Position numbers and translations under genes: made by a program
Shown here: one piece after another, positions 8,356 through 15,635 of the stretch
Layout of the letters: every line of letters starts with the position of its first letter
Numbering within the stretch: position 1 is the stretch's first letter
The notes under the pieces: model-generated
Told to the model about the DNA's origin: nothing
The model's database searches: none
Seen by the model: only the letters and a program-made list of their open reading frames with translations
From: Bradyrhizobium ivorense
GTDB taxonomy: Bacteria > Pseudomonadota > Alphaproteobacteria > Rhizobiales > Xanthobacteraceae
DNA length: 64,000 nucleotides
Direction of reading: 5' to 3'
Assembly (NCBI RefSeq): GCF_900696085.1
Contig: NZ_CAADFC020000008.1
Span: 235,713-299,712, forward strand

Positions 8356-8446
8356 TAGCCCGGATGCAGCGAAGCGTAATCCGGGGACCTCACCAAGCGG
8401 ATGGACCTACCCGGATTGCGCTTCGCTGCATCCGGGCTACGAAGTC
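8356..8446. repeat. Large inverted repeat, family B
   Basis: GTAGCCCGGATGCAGCGAAG near 8357 is answered by the reverse complement CTTCGCTGCATCCGGGCTAC near 8423, arms of about 30 bases. Relatives lie at 25668, 13627 and 50650. On the transcript of either strand this would form a long hairpin between the two flanking genes. Confidence 0.8.
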
Positions 8447-8449
8447 AGA

Positions 8450-8905
8450 TCAGGCCGATAGCGCCGCCTTCACCAGGCCGCTGGCCTTGCCGAAATCCAT
8501 CTGGCCGGCGTATTTGGCCTTGAGCGCCCCGATCACCTTGCCCATGTCCTTGATGCCGGCGGCGCCGGTCTCGGCAACGATGGCCGAGATCGCGGCCTTC
8601 ACTTCGTCGTCGGACATCTGCTTCGGCAGATAGGCCGAGATCACTGCGATCTCCTCGCGCTCCTGGGCGGCGAGCTCGGCGCGGCCGCCCTTGTCGTAGA
8701 GCTCGACGGATTCCTGGCGCTGCTTGATCATCTTCTGCAACAGGCCGAGCAGATCGGCGTCGGAGAGCGGCGGCTTGCCCTGCCCGCGCGCGTCGATGTC
8801 GGCGTTCTTGATGGTCGAATTGACCATGCGCAGCGTGGAGAGCTTGCGCTCGTCCTTCGCCTTCATCGCGTCCTTGACCGCATTATTGATGTCGTCGCGC
8901 AGCAT
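8450..8905 (-). CDS. GatB/YqeY-domain protein
   Basis: A 151-residue protein matching the YqeY family over its full length: MLRDDINNAVKDAMKAKDERKLSTLRM at the start, the QRQESVELYDKGGR segment and the tail DMGKVIGALKAKYAGQMDFGKASGLVKAAL. The domain resembles the tRNA-binding tail of the GatB amidotransferase subunit; its cellular role is not settled. It stands alone between repeats and a hydrolase gene on the same strand. Confidence 0.92.
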   Translation of the reverse strand: MLRDDINNAVKDAMKAKDERKLSTLRMVNSTIKNADIDARGQGKPPLSDADLLGLLQKMIKQRQESVELYDKGGRAELAAQEREEIAVISAYLPKQMSDDEVKAAISAIVAETGAAGIKDMGKVIGALKAKYAGQMDFGKASGLVKAALSA

Positions 8906-8962
8906 CCTGATGTCCTTGAACCGGTAATCCCCTCATGTAGGCAGTTTGCCGCGTGAGAACAA

Positions 8963-9664
8963 CTAGTTCCGCAACCATTCAACCAGCGCGTCGGCGCAGG
9001 CCTTCGGCTGTTCCAACTGCGGCAGGTGACCGCAATTGGACAGCACCACGAGCTTCGCGCCGGGAATGCCGTTGGCCATCTCGTCCGACAGCACATTCGG
9101 CACGGTGTTATCGGTATCCGACGTCAGCACCAGGGTCGGGCACTTGATCCAGGCCATGCTCGGCCGCGAATCCGGCCGGCTCAGCACCGCGGTCTGCTGG
9201 CGGGCAAAAGCCTCCGCGCCGACGTCCTCGCTCATATCGTCGACGATCTGGCGCAGACTTGCGTCGCTCTGCCGCGACGGGTGCACGAAGCCCGGATACA
9301 ACTCGTCGACCACGCTGCGGTACTGGCTGGTTTTGGCGCGCTCGATCATGCCGCGGCGGCGCGCCGTCGCCTCCGGCGTGTCGGCCCGCGCCTGGGTGCT
9401 CATCAGCGCCAGTTTGGCGACCCGGTCCGGCGCCTGGCGCATGATCTCGAAGGCGATGTAGCCGCCCATCGAGTGGCCGGCGAGCGCAAAGCGCGGCGGC
9501 GCCTCGGCCAGGATGCGGCGGGCGATCGCCCCCATATTGTCGTCGCGGACGTGGTTGGCGACCGTCACCGGCCCGAACCGCCACAGCGCGGGGATCACGG
9601 GGGCAAAAATCCGCGGCGAGCAGATGACGCCAGGGACCAGCAGGATCGGCATTGTGTTGTCCAT
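8963..9664 (-). CDS. Alpha/beta hydrolase
   Basis: A 233-residue protein with the alpha/beta-hydrolase nucleophile elbow GHSMGG (Ser nucleophile), a likely acid in VLTSDTDNTVP and the catalytic His in SNCGHLPQLEQP. A compact lid lies between. Substrate unknown; it resembles esterase/lactonase-type members. The start MDNTMPILL was chosen over in-frame upstream Met codons, because the latter would run into the carA promoter region. Divergent from carA. Confidence 0.88.
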   Translation of the reverse strand: MDNTMPILLVPGVICSPRIFAPVIPALWRFGPVTVANHVRDDNMGAIARRILAEAPPRFALAGHSMGGYIAFEIMRQAPDRVAKLALMSTQARADTPEATARRRGMIERAKTSQYRSVVDELYPGFVHPSRQSDASLRQIVDDMSEDVGAEAFARQQTAVLSRPDSRPSMAWIKCPTLVLTSDTDNTVPNVLSDEMANGIPGAKLVVLSNCGHLPQLEQPKACADALVEWLRN

Positions 9665-9786
9665 GGACGCTCCGGACCCGGTCATTTTCGGCAAGCAAAC
9701 CGCCTGCAAAGGGAACTTTAGATTAAAAGGCCGATCCGGCCTGTCAAATCGGCCGGCATTGCCGTGTGAATCCGCGCCCTTTCGCT

Positions 9787-9815
9787 TTGACGCCACAGGG
9801 TGCGGCGGCTATTTA
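9787..9815 (+). promoter_or_regulatory. Predicted carA promoter giving a leaderless mRNA
   Basis: TTGACG at 9787-9792, a 17-base spacer and TATTTA at 9810-9815. The carA ATG begins 9 bases after the -10 box, and no ribosome-binding site precedes it, so transcription should start at or next to the start codon. Confidence 0.55.
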
Positions 9816-9823
9816 AAGCGCTC

Positions 9824-11017
9824 ATGACAACATCCGAAAATGCTCCCGCCTGGCCGGACCACAAACCGACCGCGCTCCTTGTGCTCGCCGATGGCACCGT
9901 GCTGGAAGGCTTCGGCCTCGGCGCCGAAGGCCACGCCGTCGGCGAGGTCTGCTTCAACACTGCGATGACCGGCTATGAGGAGATCCTGACCGATCCGTCC
10001 TATGCCGGCCAGATCATCACCTTCACCTTCCCGCATATCGGCAATGTCGGCACCAACGAGGACGACATCGAGACGGTGAACATGGCCGCGACGCCGGGCG
10101 CGCGCGGCGTGATCCTGCGTTCGGCGATCACGGATCCCTCGAACTACCGCGCCACCCGCCATCTCGACCAGTGGCTGCGGGCCCGCGGCATCATCGGCCT
10201 GTCCGGCATCGACACCCGCGCGCTGACGGCGCTGATCCGCTCCAAGGGCATGCCCAACGCGGTGATCGCGCATGCCAAGAGCGGCGCGTTCGACCTGCAC
10301 GGGCTGAAGGAAGAGGCGCGCGAATGGCCCGGCCTCGAGGGCATGGACCTGGTGCCGATGGTGACCTCCGGCCAGCGCTTCACCTGGGACGAGACGCCCT
10401 GGGTGTGGGGCAAGGGTTTTGGGCAGCAGACCGCGCCGGAATTCAACGTGGTCGCGATCGACTACGGCATCAAGCGCAACATCCTGCGCCTGCTCGCCGG
10501 CGTCGGCGCCAAGGTGACCGTGGTGCCGGCAACCACCTCGGCCGAGGACATCCTGGCGATGAAGCCGGACGGCGTCTTCCTGTCGAACGGCCCCGGCGAT
10601 CCGGCCGCGACCGGCAAATATGCCGTGCCGGTGATCCAGCAGGTGATCGATTCCGGCACACCGACCTTCGGCATCTGCCTCGGCCACCAGATGCTCGGCC
10701 TCGCCGTCGGCGCCAAAACCATGAAGATGCATCAGGGCCATCACGGCGCCAATCATCCGGTCAAGGACGAGACCACCGGCAAGGTCGAGATCACCTCGAT
10801 GAACCACGGCTTTGCGGTCGACCAGGCGACGCTACCTTCCGGCGCGACGCAGACCCACGTCTCGCTGTTCGACGGCTCCAATTGCGGCATCGCGCTCGAG
10901 GGCCGGCCGGTGTTCTCGGTGCAGTACCACCCCGAAGCCTCCCCCGGCCCGCGCGACTCGCACTATCTGTTCCAGCGTTTTGCCGACCTGATGCGGCAGA
11001 AGAAGAGCGCGGCGTAG
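9824..11017 (+). CDS. carA: Carbamoyl-phosphate synthase small subunit
   Basis: A 397-residue glutamine amidotransferase subunit that hydrolyses glutamine and passes ammonia to CarB for carbamoyl phosphate, the precursor of arginine and pyrimidines. The N-terminal CPSase_sm_chain domain (ALLVLADGTVLEG... TGYEEILTDPSYAGQI) is followed by the class I glutaminase with nucleophile motif FGICLGHQMLGL and the His/Glu pair in QYHPEASPGP. carB lies 4.6 kb downstream, beyond six genes, so the two subunits are not a simple operon. The start agrees with the promoter at 9787. Confidence 0.97.
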   Translation: MTTSENAPAWPDHKPTALLVLADGTVLEGFGLGAEGHAVGEVCFNTAMTGYEEILTDPSYAGQIITFTFPHIGNVGTNEDDIETVNMAATPGARGVILRSAITDPSNYRATRHLDQWLRARGIIGLSGIDTRALTALIRSKGMPNAVIAHAKSGAFDLHGLKEEAREWPGLEGMDLVPMVTSGQRFTWDETPWVWGKGFGQQTAPEFNVVAIDYGIKRNILRLLAGVGAKVTVVPATTSAEDILAMKPDGVFLSNGPGDPAATGKYAVPVIQQVIDSGTPTFGICLGHQMLGLAVGAKTMKMHQGHHGANHPVKDETTGKVEITSMNHGFAVDQATLPSGATQTHVSLFDGSNCGIALEGRPVFSVQYHPEASPGPRDSHYLFQRFADLMRQKKSAA

Positions 11018-11023
11018 CTCCCT

Positions 11024-11109
11024 CGTCATTGCGACGAGCGAAACGACGAAGCAAACCATCGTTCCGCAAATGCGGAGAGATGGATTGCTTCGCTCCGCTC
11101 GCAATGACA
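11024..11109. repeat. Intergenic repeat, family C
   Basis: An inverted repeat with the arms CATTGCGACGAGCG and CGCTCGCAATGAC around GATGGATTGCTTCG. A second copy is at 50739-50828. It lies between carA and the thioesterase gene. Confidence 0.8.
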
Positions 11110-11122
11110 GAGACCTTTGCAG

Positions 11123-11617
11123 ATGACCGACAGCTCCGCCCCGAAGGTCGAATACGGCGTCGCCTCGCTGGCGGTGATGGCCTCGATGTCTGGGCTCGAC
11201 TTCGTGCGCGGCATCTTTGCCCGCACGCTGCCGGAGCCGCCGATCATGGAGAATGTCGAGCCGTTCGACTGCAGCGCCGAAACCGGCCATGTGGTGATCC
11301 ACAGCGTACCTAGCCTGCGCCACTACAACCCGATCGGCTCGGTTCATGGCGGCTATGCCGCGATCCTCTTGGATTCCGCGATGGGGCTTGCGGTGCAGAG
11401 CACGCTGCCGCAGGGCTTTGGCTACACCACGCTGGAGTTCAAGATCTCGTTCGTCCGCGGCATGAGCAAGGACACCGGCACCATCCGCACCGAGGGCAAG
11501 GTGCTCAACGCCGGCCGCCGCGTCGCAACCGCCGAGGCCCGCATCACTGACGCCAAGGGCAAGCTGGTGGCGCACGCGACCACGACCTGCCTGGTGTTCG
11601 AACTGCCGAAAACCTGA
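11123..11617 (+). CDS. PaaI-family hotdog thioesterase
   Basis: A 164-residue hotdog-fold protein. The long helix motif GSVHGGYAAILLDSAMG and the strand motif YTTLEFKISFVRGM identify the PaaI/YdiI type, which hydrolyses acyl-CoA or aryl-CoA thioesters as a dimer of dimers. The ATG at 11123 is used; an in-frame TTG lies two codons upstream. No operon partner is obvious; the family C repeat separates it from carA. Confidence 0.9.
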   Translation: MTDSSAPKVEYGVASLAVMASMSGLDFVRGIFARTLPEPPIMENVEPFDCSAETGHVVIHSVPSLRHYNPIGSVHGGYAAILLDSAMGLAVQSTLPQGFGYTTLEFKISFVRGMSKDTGTIRTEGKVLNAGRRVATAEARITDAKGKLVAHATTTCLVFELPKT

Positions 11618-11742
11618 GACCATCACGTCCGCGCGCATTGGAGGCATGACGCCGTGCGCTGGATCAGCGCCGGCGTTGTGTGGTTGACTTTCGCTGTCCG
11701 AGATCAGGCCAACATGACCCGGCAGTGACAGGGAGACGCGCG

Positions 11743-12846
11743 ATGACTTCAGCCAATCCGGACATGACCATCCGTGACATCAGCGTGACGATGCTGCGGC
11801 TGCCCTGGGCGGATGATCCCTGGCTGAAGGGCGCAGCGCTCGGCGACACCCGCGACATCCTGATTTGCGACGTCGAGACGGCGGGCGGCATCACCGGCAT
11901 GGGATATCTGTTCGTGTTCCGTCCGGCGATGAAGTCGATTGCCGCCTGCCTCGACGAATGCATCATCCCACGCGTCAAGGGCAAGGACGCCACCGCCATC
12001 GAAGCGATCTGGCGCGACCTCTGGACCGCGACGATGACCTATGGCCGCGGCGGCATCGCCGCGATGGCGATGTCGGCGCTCGACATCGCGCTGTGGGACG
12101 CGGTCGGCAAGCGCGCCGGCCTGCCGCTGCACCGGCTGTGGGGGCACTATCGCTCGCAAATCCCGGTTTACGGCTCCGGCTGCTTCCGCGGCGCCGGCGG
12201 CGACGGCATGATCGAGAAGGCGCTGCATTTCGTCAAACAAGGCTACAAGGCGATCAAGATGCAGGTCGCGCATGTCCACACCCCCGCGCAGGACCTCGAC
12301 AATGTGCGCCGCATGCGCGAGGCGCTCGGTCCCGACATCGACATCATGATCGACGTCAACATGGGCTGGAGCGCCGATCTCGCCATCGAGATGGGGCGCA
12401 AGTTCGAAAAATACGACATCTACTGGCTCGAGGAGCCGGTACCGGCCGATGACTTCGCCGGCTACCAGCGCATCGCCGCCGCGCTCGACATGCGCGTGGT
12501 CGGCGGCGAGACCCATTTCACGCGTTACGATCTGCGGCCGTTCTTCCTCAATCCCTGCCTGCCGATCCTGCAGCCCGACCCGATGCGCGGCGGCATGACC
12601 GACCTGCGCAAGATCGCGGCGCTTGCCGACACCTGGGGCGTCACCATCGCACCGCATCTGTTTCCCGAGCTGAACGTGCACCTCCTGGCCTCGATCCCGA
12701 ACGGCATCTGGTGCGAGAACATGGCGCTGATCGACGATCTCTGGGTCGATCCGCCCGCGATCAGGGGCGGCATGATCACGGCGCCGGAGCGGCCGGGGCA
12801 TGGGCTAAGATTCAAGGACGAGGTGCTGAAGTTCAGGATCCAGTAG
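11743..12846 (+). CDS. Mandelate racemase/enolase-superfamily enzyme
   Basis: A 367-residue enolase-superfamily enzyme. Metal ligands appear at D204 (IDVN), E230 (WLEEP) and E256 (GGE); the general acid/base candidates are K172 in IKMQ and the H305/D279 pair (APHLFPE, QPDP), which is the mandelate-racemase subgroup pattern. Members dehydrate or epimerise acid sugars or racemise 2-hydroxy acids. The usual KxK is KMQ here, which argues against mandelate itself. A GGGAGA ribosome-binding site precedes the ATG. The cupin gene 68 bases downstream may act on the same compound. Confidence 0.85.
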   Translation: MTSANPDMTIRDISVTMLRLPWADDPWLKGAALGDTRDILICDVETAGGITGMGYLFVFRPAMKSIAACLDECIIPRVKGKDATAIEAIWRDLWTATMTYGRGGIAAMAMSALDIALWDAVGKRAGLPLHRLWGHYRSQIPVYGSGCFRGAGGDGMIEKALHFVKQGYKAIKMQVAHVHTPAQDLDNVRRMREALGPDIDIMIDVNMGWSADLAIEMGRKFEKYDIYWLEEPVPADDFAGYQRIAAALDMRVVGGETHFTRYDLRPFFLNPCLPILQPDPMRGGMTDLRKIAALADTWGVTIAPHLFPELNVHLLASIPNGIWCENMALIDDLWVDPPAIRGGMITAPERPGHGLRFKDEVLKFRIQ

Positions 12847-12914
12847 GAACCGGCCTTCGGACAGACGATTTGGTCTGTGCGAAGATCAGTTCGTTCAAAC
12901 GCCGGAGAGCTGCC

Positions 12915-13466
12915 ATGTCCGTCGTCCGTGCCGATAGCAATCCCCTGACCATCGTGTTTCAGGACGACGGCCTGGTGCCGAACAATCCGATGCCGTTCCT
13001 GGTCTACAAGGGCGCGGTCGACGTCGGCAAAGATCCCGAAGCCACGATCGAGCGGTTGTTCGGCAGCCATGGCTGGGGTGCGATGTGGCGCAACGGCGTC
13101 TACGACTATGCGCATTATCACGCCACCGTGCATGAGGTGCTCGGCGTCGCCCGCGGCAGTGCCCGCGTGCAGTTCGGCGGCGCGCACGGTCGGGCGCTTC
13201 AGATCGCGGCCGGCGACGTCGCGATCCTTCCCGCCGGCACCGGGCATCAATGCCTGTCGGCGAGCGACGATTTTTCCGTTGTCGGCGCCTATCCGCCGGG
13301 GCCGCCGATGGATCTGCAGCGGCCGACGCCGGAGAACCACGCGAGGGCGCTGAAGACGATTCCGCTGGTCGCAATCCCCGCGACCGATCCGGTGATGGGC
13401 AAGGACGGCCCGCTGGTGCGGCTGTGGAAGCAAGTCCGTCGGCCCGGCGAAAGCCGCAGCCCGTGA
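12915..13466 (+). CDS. Cupin-domain protein
   Basis: A 183-residue single-domain cupin. Motif 1 is DYAHYHATVHEVLGVARG (metal-binding His residues and Glu), motif 2 is AGDVAILPAGTGHQCL. The N-terminal part resembles DUF-type cupins seen beside sugar-acid enzymes. A GGAGAG ribosome-binding site lies ahead of the ATG; earlier in-frame codons lie in the end of the upstream gene and are rejected. Enzymatic role unknown. Confidence 0.85.
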   Translation: MSVVRADSNPLTIVFQDDGLVPNNPMPFLVYKGAVDVGKDPEATIERLFGSHGWGAMWRNGVYDYAHYHATVHEVLGVARGSARVQFGGAHGRALQIAAGDVAILPAGTGHQCLSASDDFSVVGAYPPGPPMDLQRPTPENHARALKTIPLVAIPATDPVMGKDGPLVRLWKQVRRPGESRSP

Positions 13467-13503
13467 GCACACAGGGCTATCCCAGGGGCCGGACTCCAAT
13501 AAT

Positions 13504-13600
13504 GGCGAAAACAACCCCATGCAAAGTAGCCGGCGGCTGCCGCCGGCTACCGCGGCTCGAGAAGGCGACTTGACACGTCGGGCAAGTCAGGGGTAATATT
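13504..13600. repeat. Dispersed repeat, family G (full-length copy)
   Basis: AACAACCCCATGCAAAGTAG, a hairpin GCCGGCGGC-TGCC-GCCGGC, then TTGACACGTCGGGCAAGTCA. The first roughly 30 bases recur at 63347-63378, where the rest is missing. Confidence 0.65.
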
Positions 13601-13626
13601 CCAATATTCCGAAGTTGTATAAATTC

Positions 13627-13812
13627 GTAGCCCGGATGGAGCGCAACGCAATCCGGGAACGGCATTTCCGCGGATTGACGATCTTCCCTTCTCCCCTTGT
13701 GGGAGAAGGTGGCGCGGACGCAGTCCGCGACGGATGAGGGGTTTCTATCCGCGGAGACATACCCCTCACCCGGCGCCTTCGGCGCCACCCTCTCCCACAA
13801 GGGGAGAGGGTG
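13627..13812. repeat. Intergenic repeats, families B and A
   Basis: A half copy of the family B unit (GTAGCCCGGATGGAGCG at 13627-13662) followed by a family A hairpin pair (CTTCTCCCCTTGTGGGAGAAG at 13685, CCCTCTCCCACAAGGGGAGAG at 13789). Together with the family G copy this fills the 350-base gap after the cupin gene. Confidence 0.75.
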
Positions 13813-13816
13813 AATT

Positions 13817-14350
13817 CTACGCCGCGTTGCTGCCTTCCTGGCGGCTGGCCTCGAACAGGAACCAGGTGCGGCGCTCGGTCTCGTCGATGAAGGTTTCCAA
13901 AAGACCCGCGGTGCCGGAATCCTCGTGATCGTCGGCGACCTTGTGCGCCTTGCGCATCGCGGCGGCCATGTGCTTGTTGTCTTCCATCAGTTCGCGCAGC
14001 ATCTCGCGCGGCGGGACGTAGTCCTCGTCATTGTCCTTGATGGTCTGGTGCCTGGCGATATCGCCGATCGACTTCAGCGTGGCGCCGCCGAGCTTGCGCA
14101 CCCGCTCCGCGAGCTGGTCGGTGGTGGCGAAGATCGCGTCCGACTGCTCGTCCAGCAACAGATGGTAATCATGGAAATGCCGGCCGCTGACGTGCCAGTG
14201 GAAATTCTTGGTCTTGAGGTAGAGCGCGAAAGCGTCGGCCAGAAGCGTGTTGAGCGAGGCCGAAACCGTGTCCACCGCGGCCTGCGGCAGATCGCTCGGC
14301 GTGTCGAGATCAGAGGAAATCTTGCCGGATTTGTTGTTGGCTTTGCTCAC
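13817..14350 (-). CDS. dps: Dps ferritin-like DNA-protection protein
   Basis: A 177-residue Dps. All five ferroxidase-centre residues are present with the canonical spacing: H51, H63, D67, D78 and E82 (NFHWHV...DYHLLLDE...TTDQLAER). The dodecamer oxidises and stores iron using peroxide and shields DNA. The start is a GTG with a strong AGGAAGG site upstream; the frame stays open far beyond, across the divergent methyltransferase gene, which is an antisense artefact. A general-stress promoter lies at 14412-14437. Confidence 0.95.
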   Translation of the reverse strand: MSKANNKSGKISSDLDTPSDLPQAAVDTVSASLNTLLADAFALYLKTKNFHWHVSGRHFHDYHLLLDEQSDAIFATTDQLAERVRKLGGATLKSIGDIARHQTIKDNDEDYVPPREMLRELMEDNKHMAAAMRKAHKVADDHEDSGTAGLLETFIDETERRTWFLFEASRQEGSNAA

Positions 14351-14411
14351 GGTGAACCTTCCTGTTAGGAACCGGACTATCGGCGCATTGAATGCTGGCT
14401 GCCGGACCGCT

Positions 14412-14437
14412 AACGCATCACCCCAATCACCGGTTCC
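14412..14437 (-). promoter_or_regulatory. EcfG-type general stress promoter of dps
   Basis: Read on the minus strand: GGAAC, 17 bases, CGTT. This is the consensus of the alphaproteobacterial EcfG sigma factor. The -10 element ends 62 bases before the dps GTG. The -35 lies inside the hairpin GGTTCCTG-CGCT-CAGGAACC (14432-14451). Confidence 0.7.
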
Positions 14438-14476
14438 TGCGCTCAGGAACCCCTGTTCTACCGGATACCTAACGCG

Positions 14477-15166
14477 ATGGATGAATGGATCGACTATTAC
14501 GATTCCACGCATACGATCTATGCAAGCCGGCTGCACCGCGACCTGCATTTTGAAGTCATCGCGCGCGACATCATCGGCTACATCGCCTCGCCCGATGCCG
14601 TGGTGCTGGACTATGCCTGCGGCGAGGCGCTGTCGGCCGCCAAGGTCGCCGATGCCTGCGCACGGCTCTATCTCGCCGAGCCCGCGCCCGGCGTGCGCGG
14701 CCGGCTGGTCGCGCGCTTTGCGCCCAACACCAAGATCCGCGTGCGCTCGCTCGACGAGCTGAAGCAGATGGAGCCTGACTCGATCGACCTCGTCGTGATG
14801 AATTCGGTGGCGCAATACATGACGCCGCAGGAACTGGACAACGCGTTCGACGTGATCCACCGCCTGCTGAAGCCGTCGGGCCGCTTCGTGCTCGGCGACA
14901 TCCTGCGCCCCGAGGTCGGCATGATCAGGGACGTGCTGGCGCTGCTCGGCTTCGCGGCGCGTCACGGCTTCCTGCGCGATGCGCTGATCGGACTGATCTC
15001 GACCGCCCTGTCCGACTACCGGCAGCTGCGCAACAAGGTCGGCCTGCAGCGCTACGGCAAGGACGAGATGATCGCAAAGCTCGGCGCGGCCGGCTTCAGC
15101 GCCACGCTCGCGCCGCGCAACATCGGGCACAATCCGTGGCGAATGACCTTCGTCGCGCACCACTGA
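14477..15166 (+). CDS. Class I SAM-dependent methyltransferase
   Basis: A 229-residue Rossmann methyltransferase: motif I is VVLDYACGEALSA (near residues 40-52), motif IV region IDLVVMNSVAQYMTPQEL, then LLKPSGRFVLGDIL. The glycine-rich loop reads DYACGE rather than the usual E/DxGxGxG. Substrate unknown; the fold class resembles small-molecule methyltransferases. Divergent from dps with 126 bases between them. Confidence 0.8.
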   Translation: MDEWIDYYDSTHTIYASRLHRDLHFEVIARDIIGYIASPDAVVLDYACGEALSAAKVADACARLYLAEPAPGVRGRLVARFAPNTKIRVRSLDELKQMEPDSIDLVVMNSVAQYMTPQELDNAFDVIHRLLKPSGRFVLGDILRPEVGMIRDVLALLGFAARHGFLRDALIGLISTALSDYRQLRNKVGLQRYGKDEMIAKLGAAGFSATLAPRNIGHNPWRMTFVAHH

Positions 15167-15243
15167 TCAGAGGTTGCAACACAGGTTAACGTTAATCAAA
15201 ATGATAGATGGCCGGTGCGGAAATAATCAGCAATGATCCGCTC

Positions 15244-15319
15244 GGCCCGGTGGCGGAAGCGTCGACGCGGCAGTGGTGCAACACTGAGTATCCTGGTTCA
15301 AATCCAGGCCGGGCCTCCA
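15244..15319 (+). tRNA. tRNA-Cys-like gene with aberrant anticodon arm
   Basis: A 76-base cloverleaf with encoded CCA. The acceptor GGCCCGG/CCGGGCC (15244-15250, 15309-15315) is perfect, the discriminator is T as in tRNA-Cys, and the T arm CCTGG-TTCAAAT-CCAGG is canonical. The anticodon stem CAGTG/CACTG (15271-15275, 15282-15286) pairs only with a 6-base loop, GTGCAA. This loop holds GCA (Cys) after a T in the U33 position but lacks one loop base. An extra base sits before the stem, and the D loop lacks the usual GG. It is probably a diverged or non-decoding tRNA-like RNA rather than the standard tRNA-Cys. Confidence 0.6.
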
Positions 15320-15372
15320 GCCTTCGCTGCTCGCGCAGCTTCGGCTCGGCAAGCCCTCTCGTAGCGAAGGCT
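15319..15372. repeat. tRNA-adjacent inverted repeat
   Basis: AGCCTTCGCT at 15319-15328 begins on the last base of the tRNA-like CCA and pairs with AGCGAAGGCT at 15363-15372. The motif CTCGGCAAGCCCTC also occurs twice (15344 and 15405). Confidence 0.6.
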
Positions 15373-15496
15373 GCCGCGGCGTAGCCCAAAGGGCGAAGCC
15401 GGGCCTCGGCAAGCCCTCCCCAGCCCCCAGTCCCTCACTCGCCCAATGCGGAATTTCCCCCAGAAACGCTGTCGATTCGGCACTTTTGGGGGTTTC

Positions 15497-15607
15497 GCGG
15501 GTGCGGAAACTGGTCTAAAGACCACCCGCGCGCGAGGGATCGCGCTTCCGGCGCTACAAGCGTAGCGCATGGCCCCGAGGGACGCGCGACCAGCGCGCCC
15601 TTTTTTT
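15497..15607 (+). promoter_or_regulatory. Structured carB leader ending in a terminator (candidate attenuator)
   Basis: Four successive hairpins: GCGGGT/ACCCGC enclosing GGTCT-AA-AGACC (15497-15529), GCGCGA-GGGA-TCGCGC (15530-15545), GCGCTAC-AAGC-GTAGCGC (15551-15568) and the terminator stem (15579-15600) with seven T residues. Only 28 bases lie between the T run and the carB ATG. G/C-rich arms of the earlier hairpins can also pair with the terminator arms, so alternative folds are possible. No known riboswitch class was recognised. Confidence 0.55.
15579..15607 (+). terminator. Intrinsic terminator just upstream of carB
   Basis: Stem GGG-A-CGCGC / GCGCG-CCC with loop GACCA, followed by TTTTTTT (15601-15607). 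It either ends the tRNA-like transcript or attenuates carB. Confidence 0.75.
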
Positions 15608-15635
15608 GTGCCTAAATTCCAGTCCGCGAGAGCTG

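Noticed and set aside
15244..15319. tRNA-Leu or tRNA-Ala assignment
   Set aside because: The variable loop is short (not Leu). Reading TGC as the Ala anticodon requires a stem that does not pair; U73 and GCA fit Cys better.
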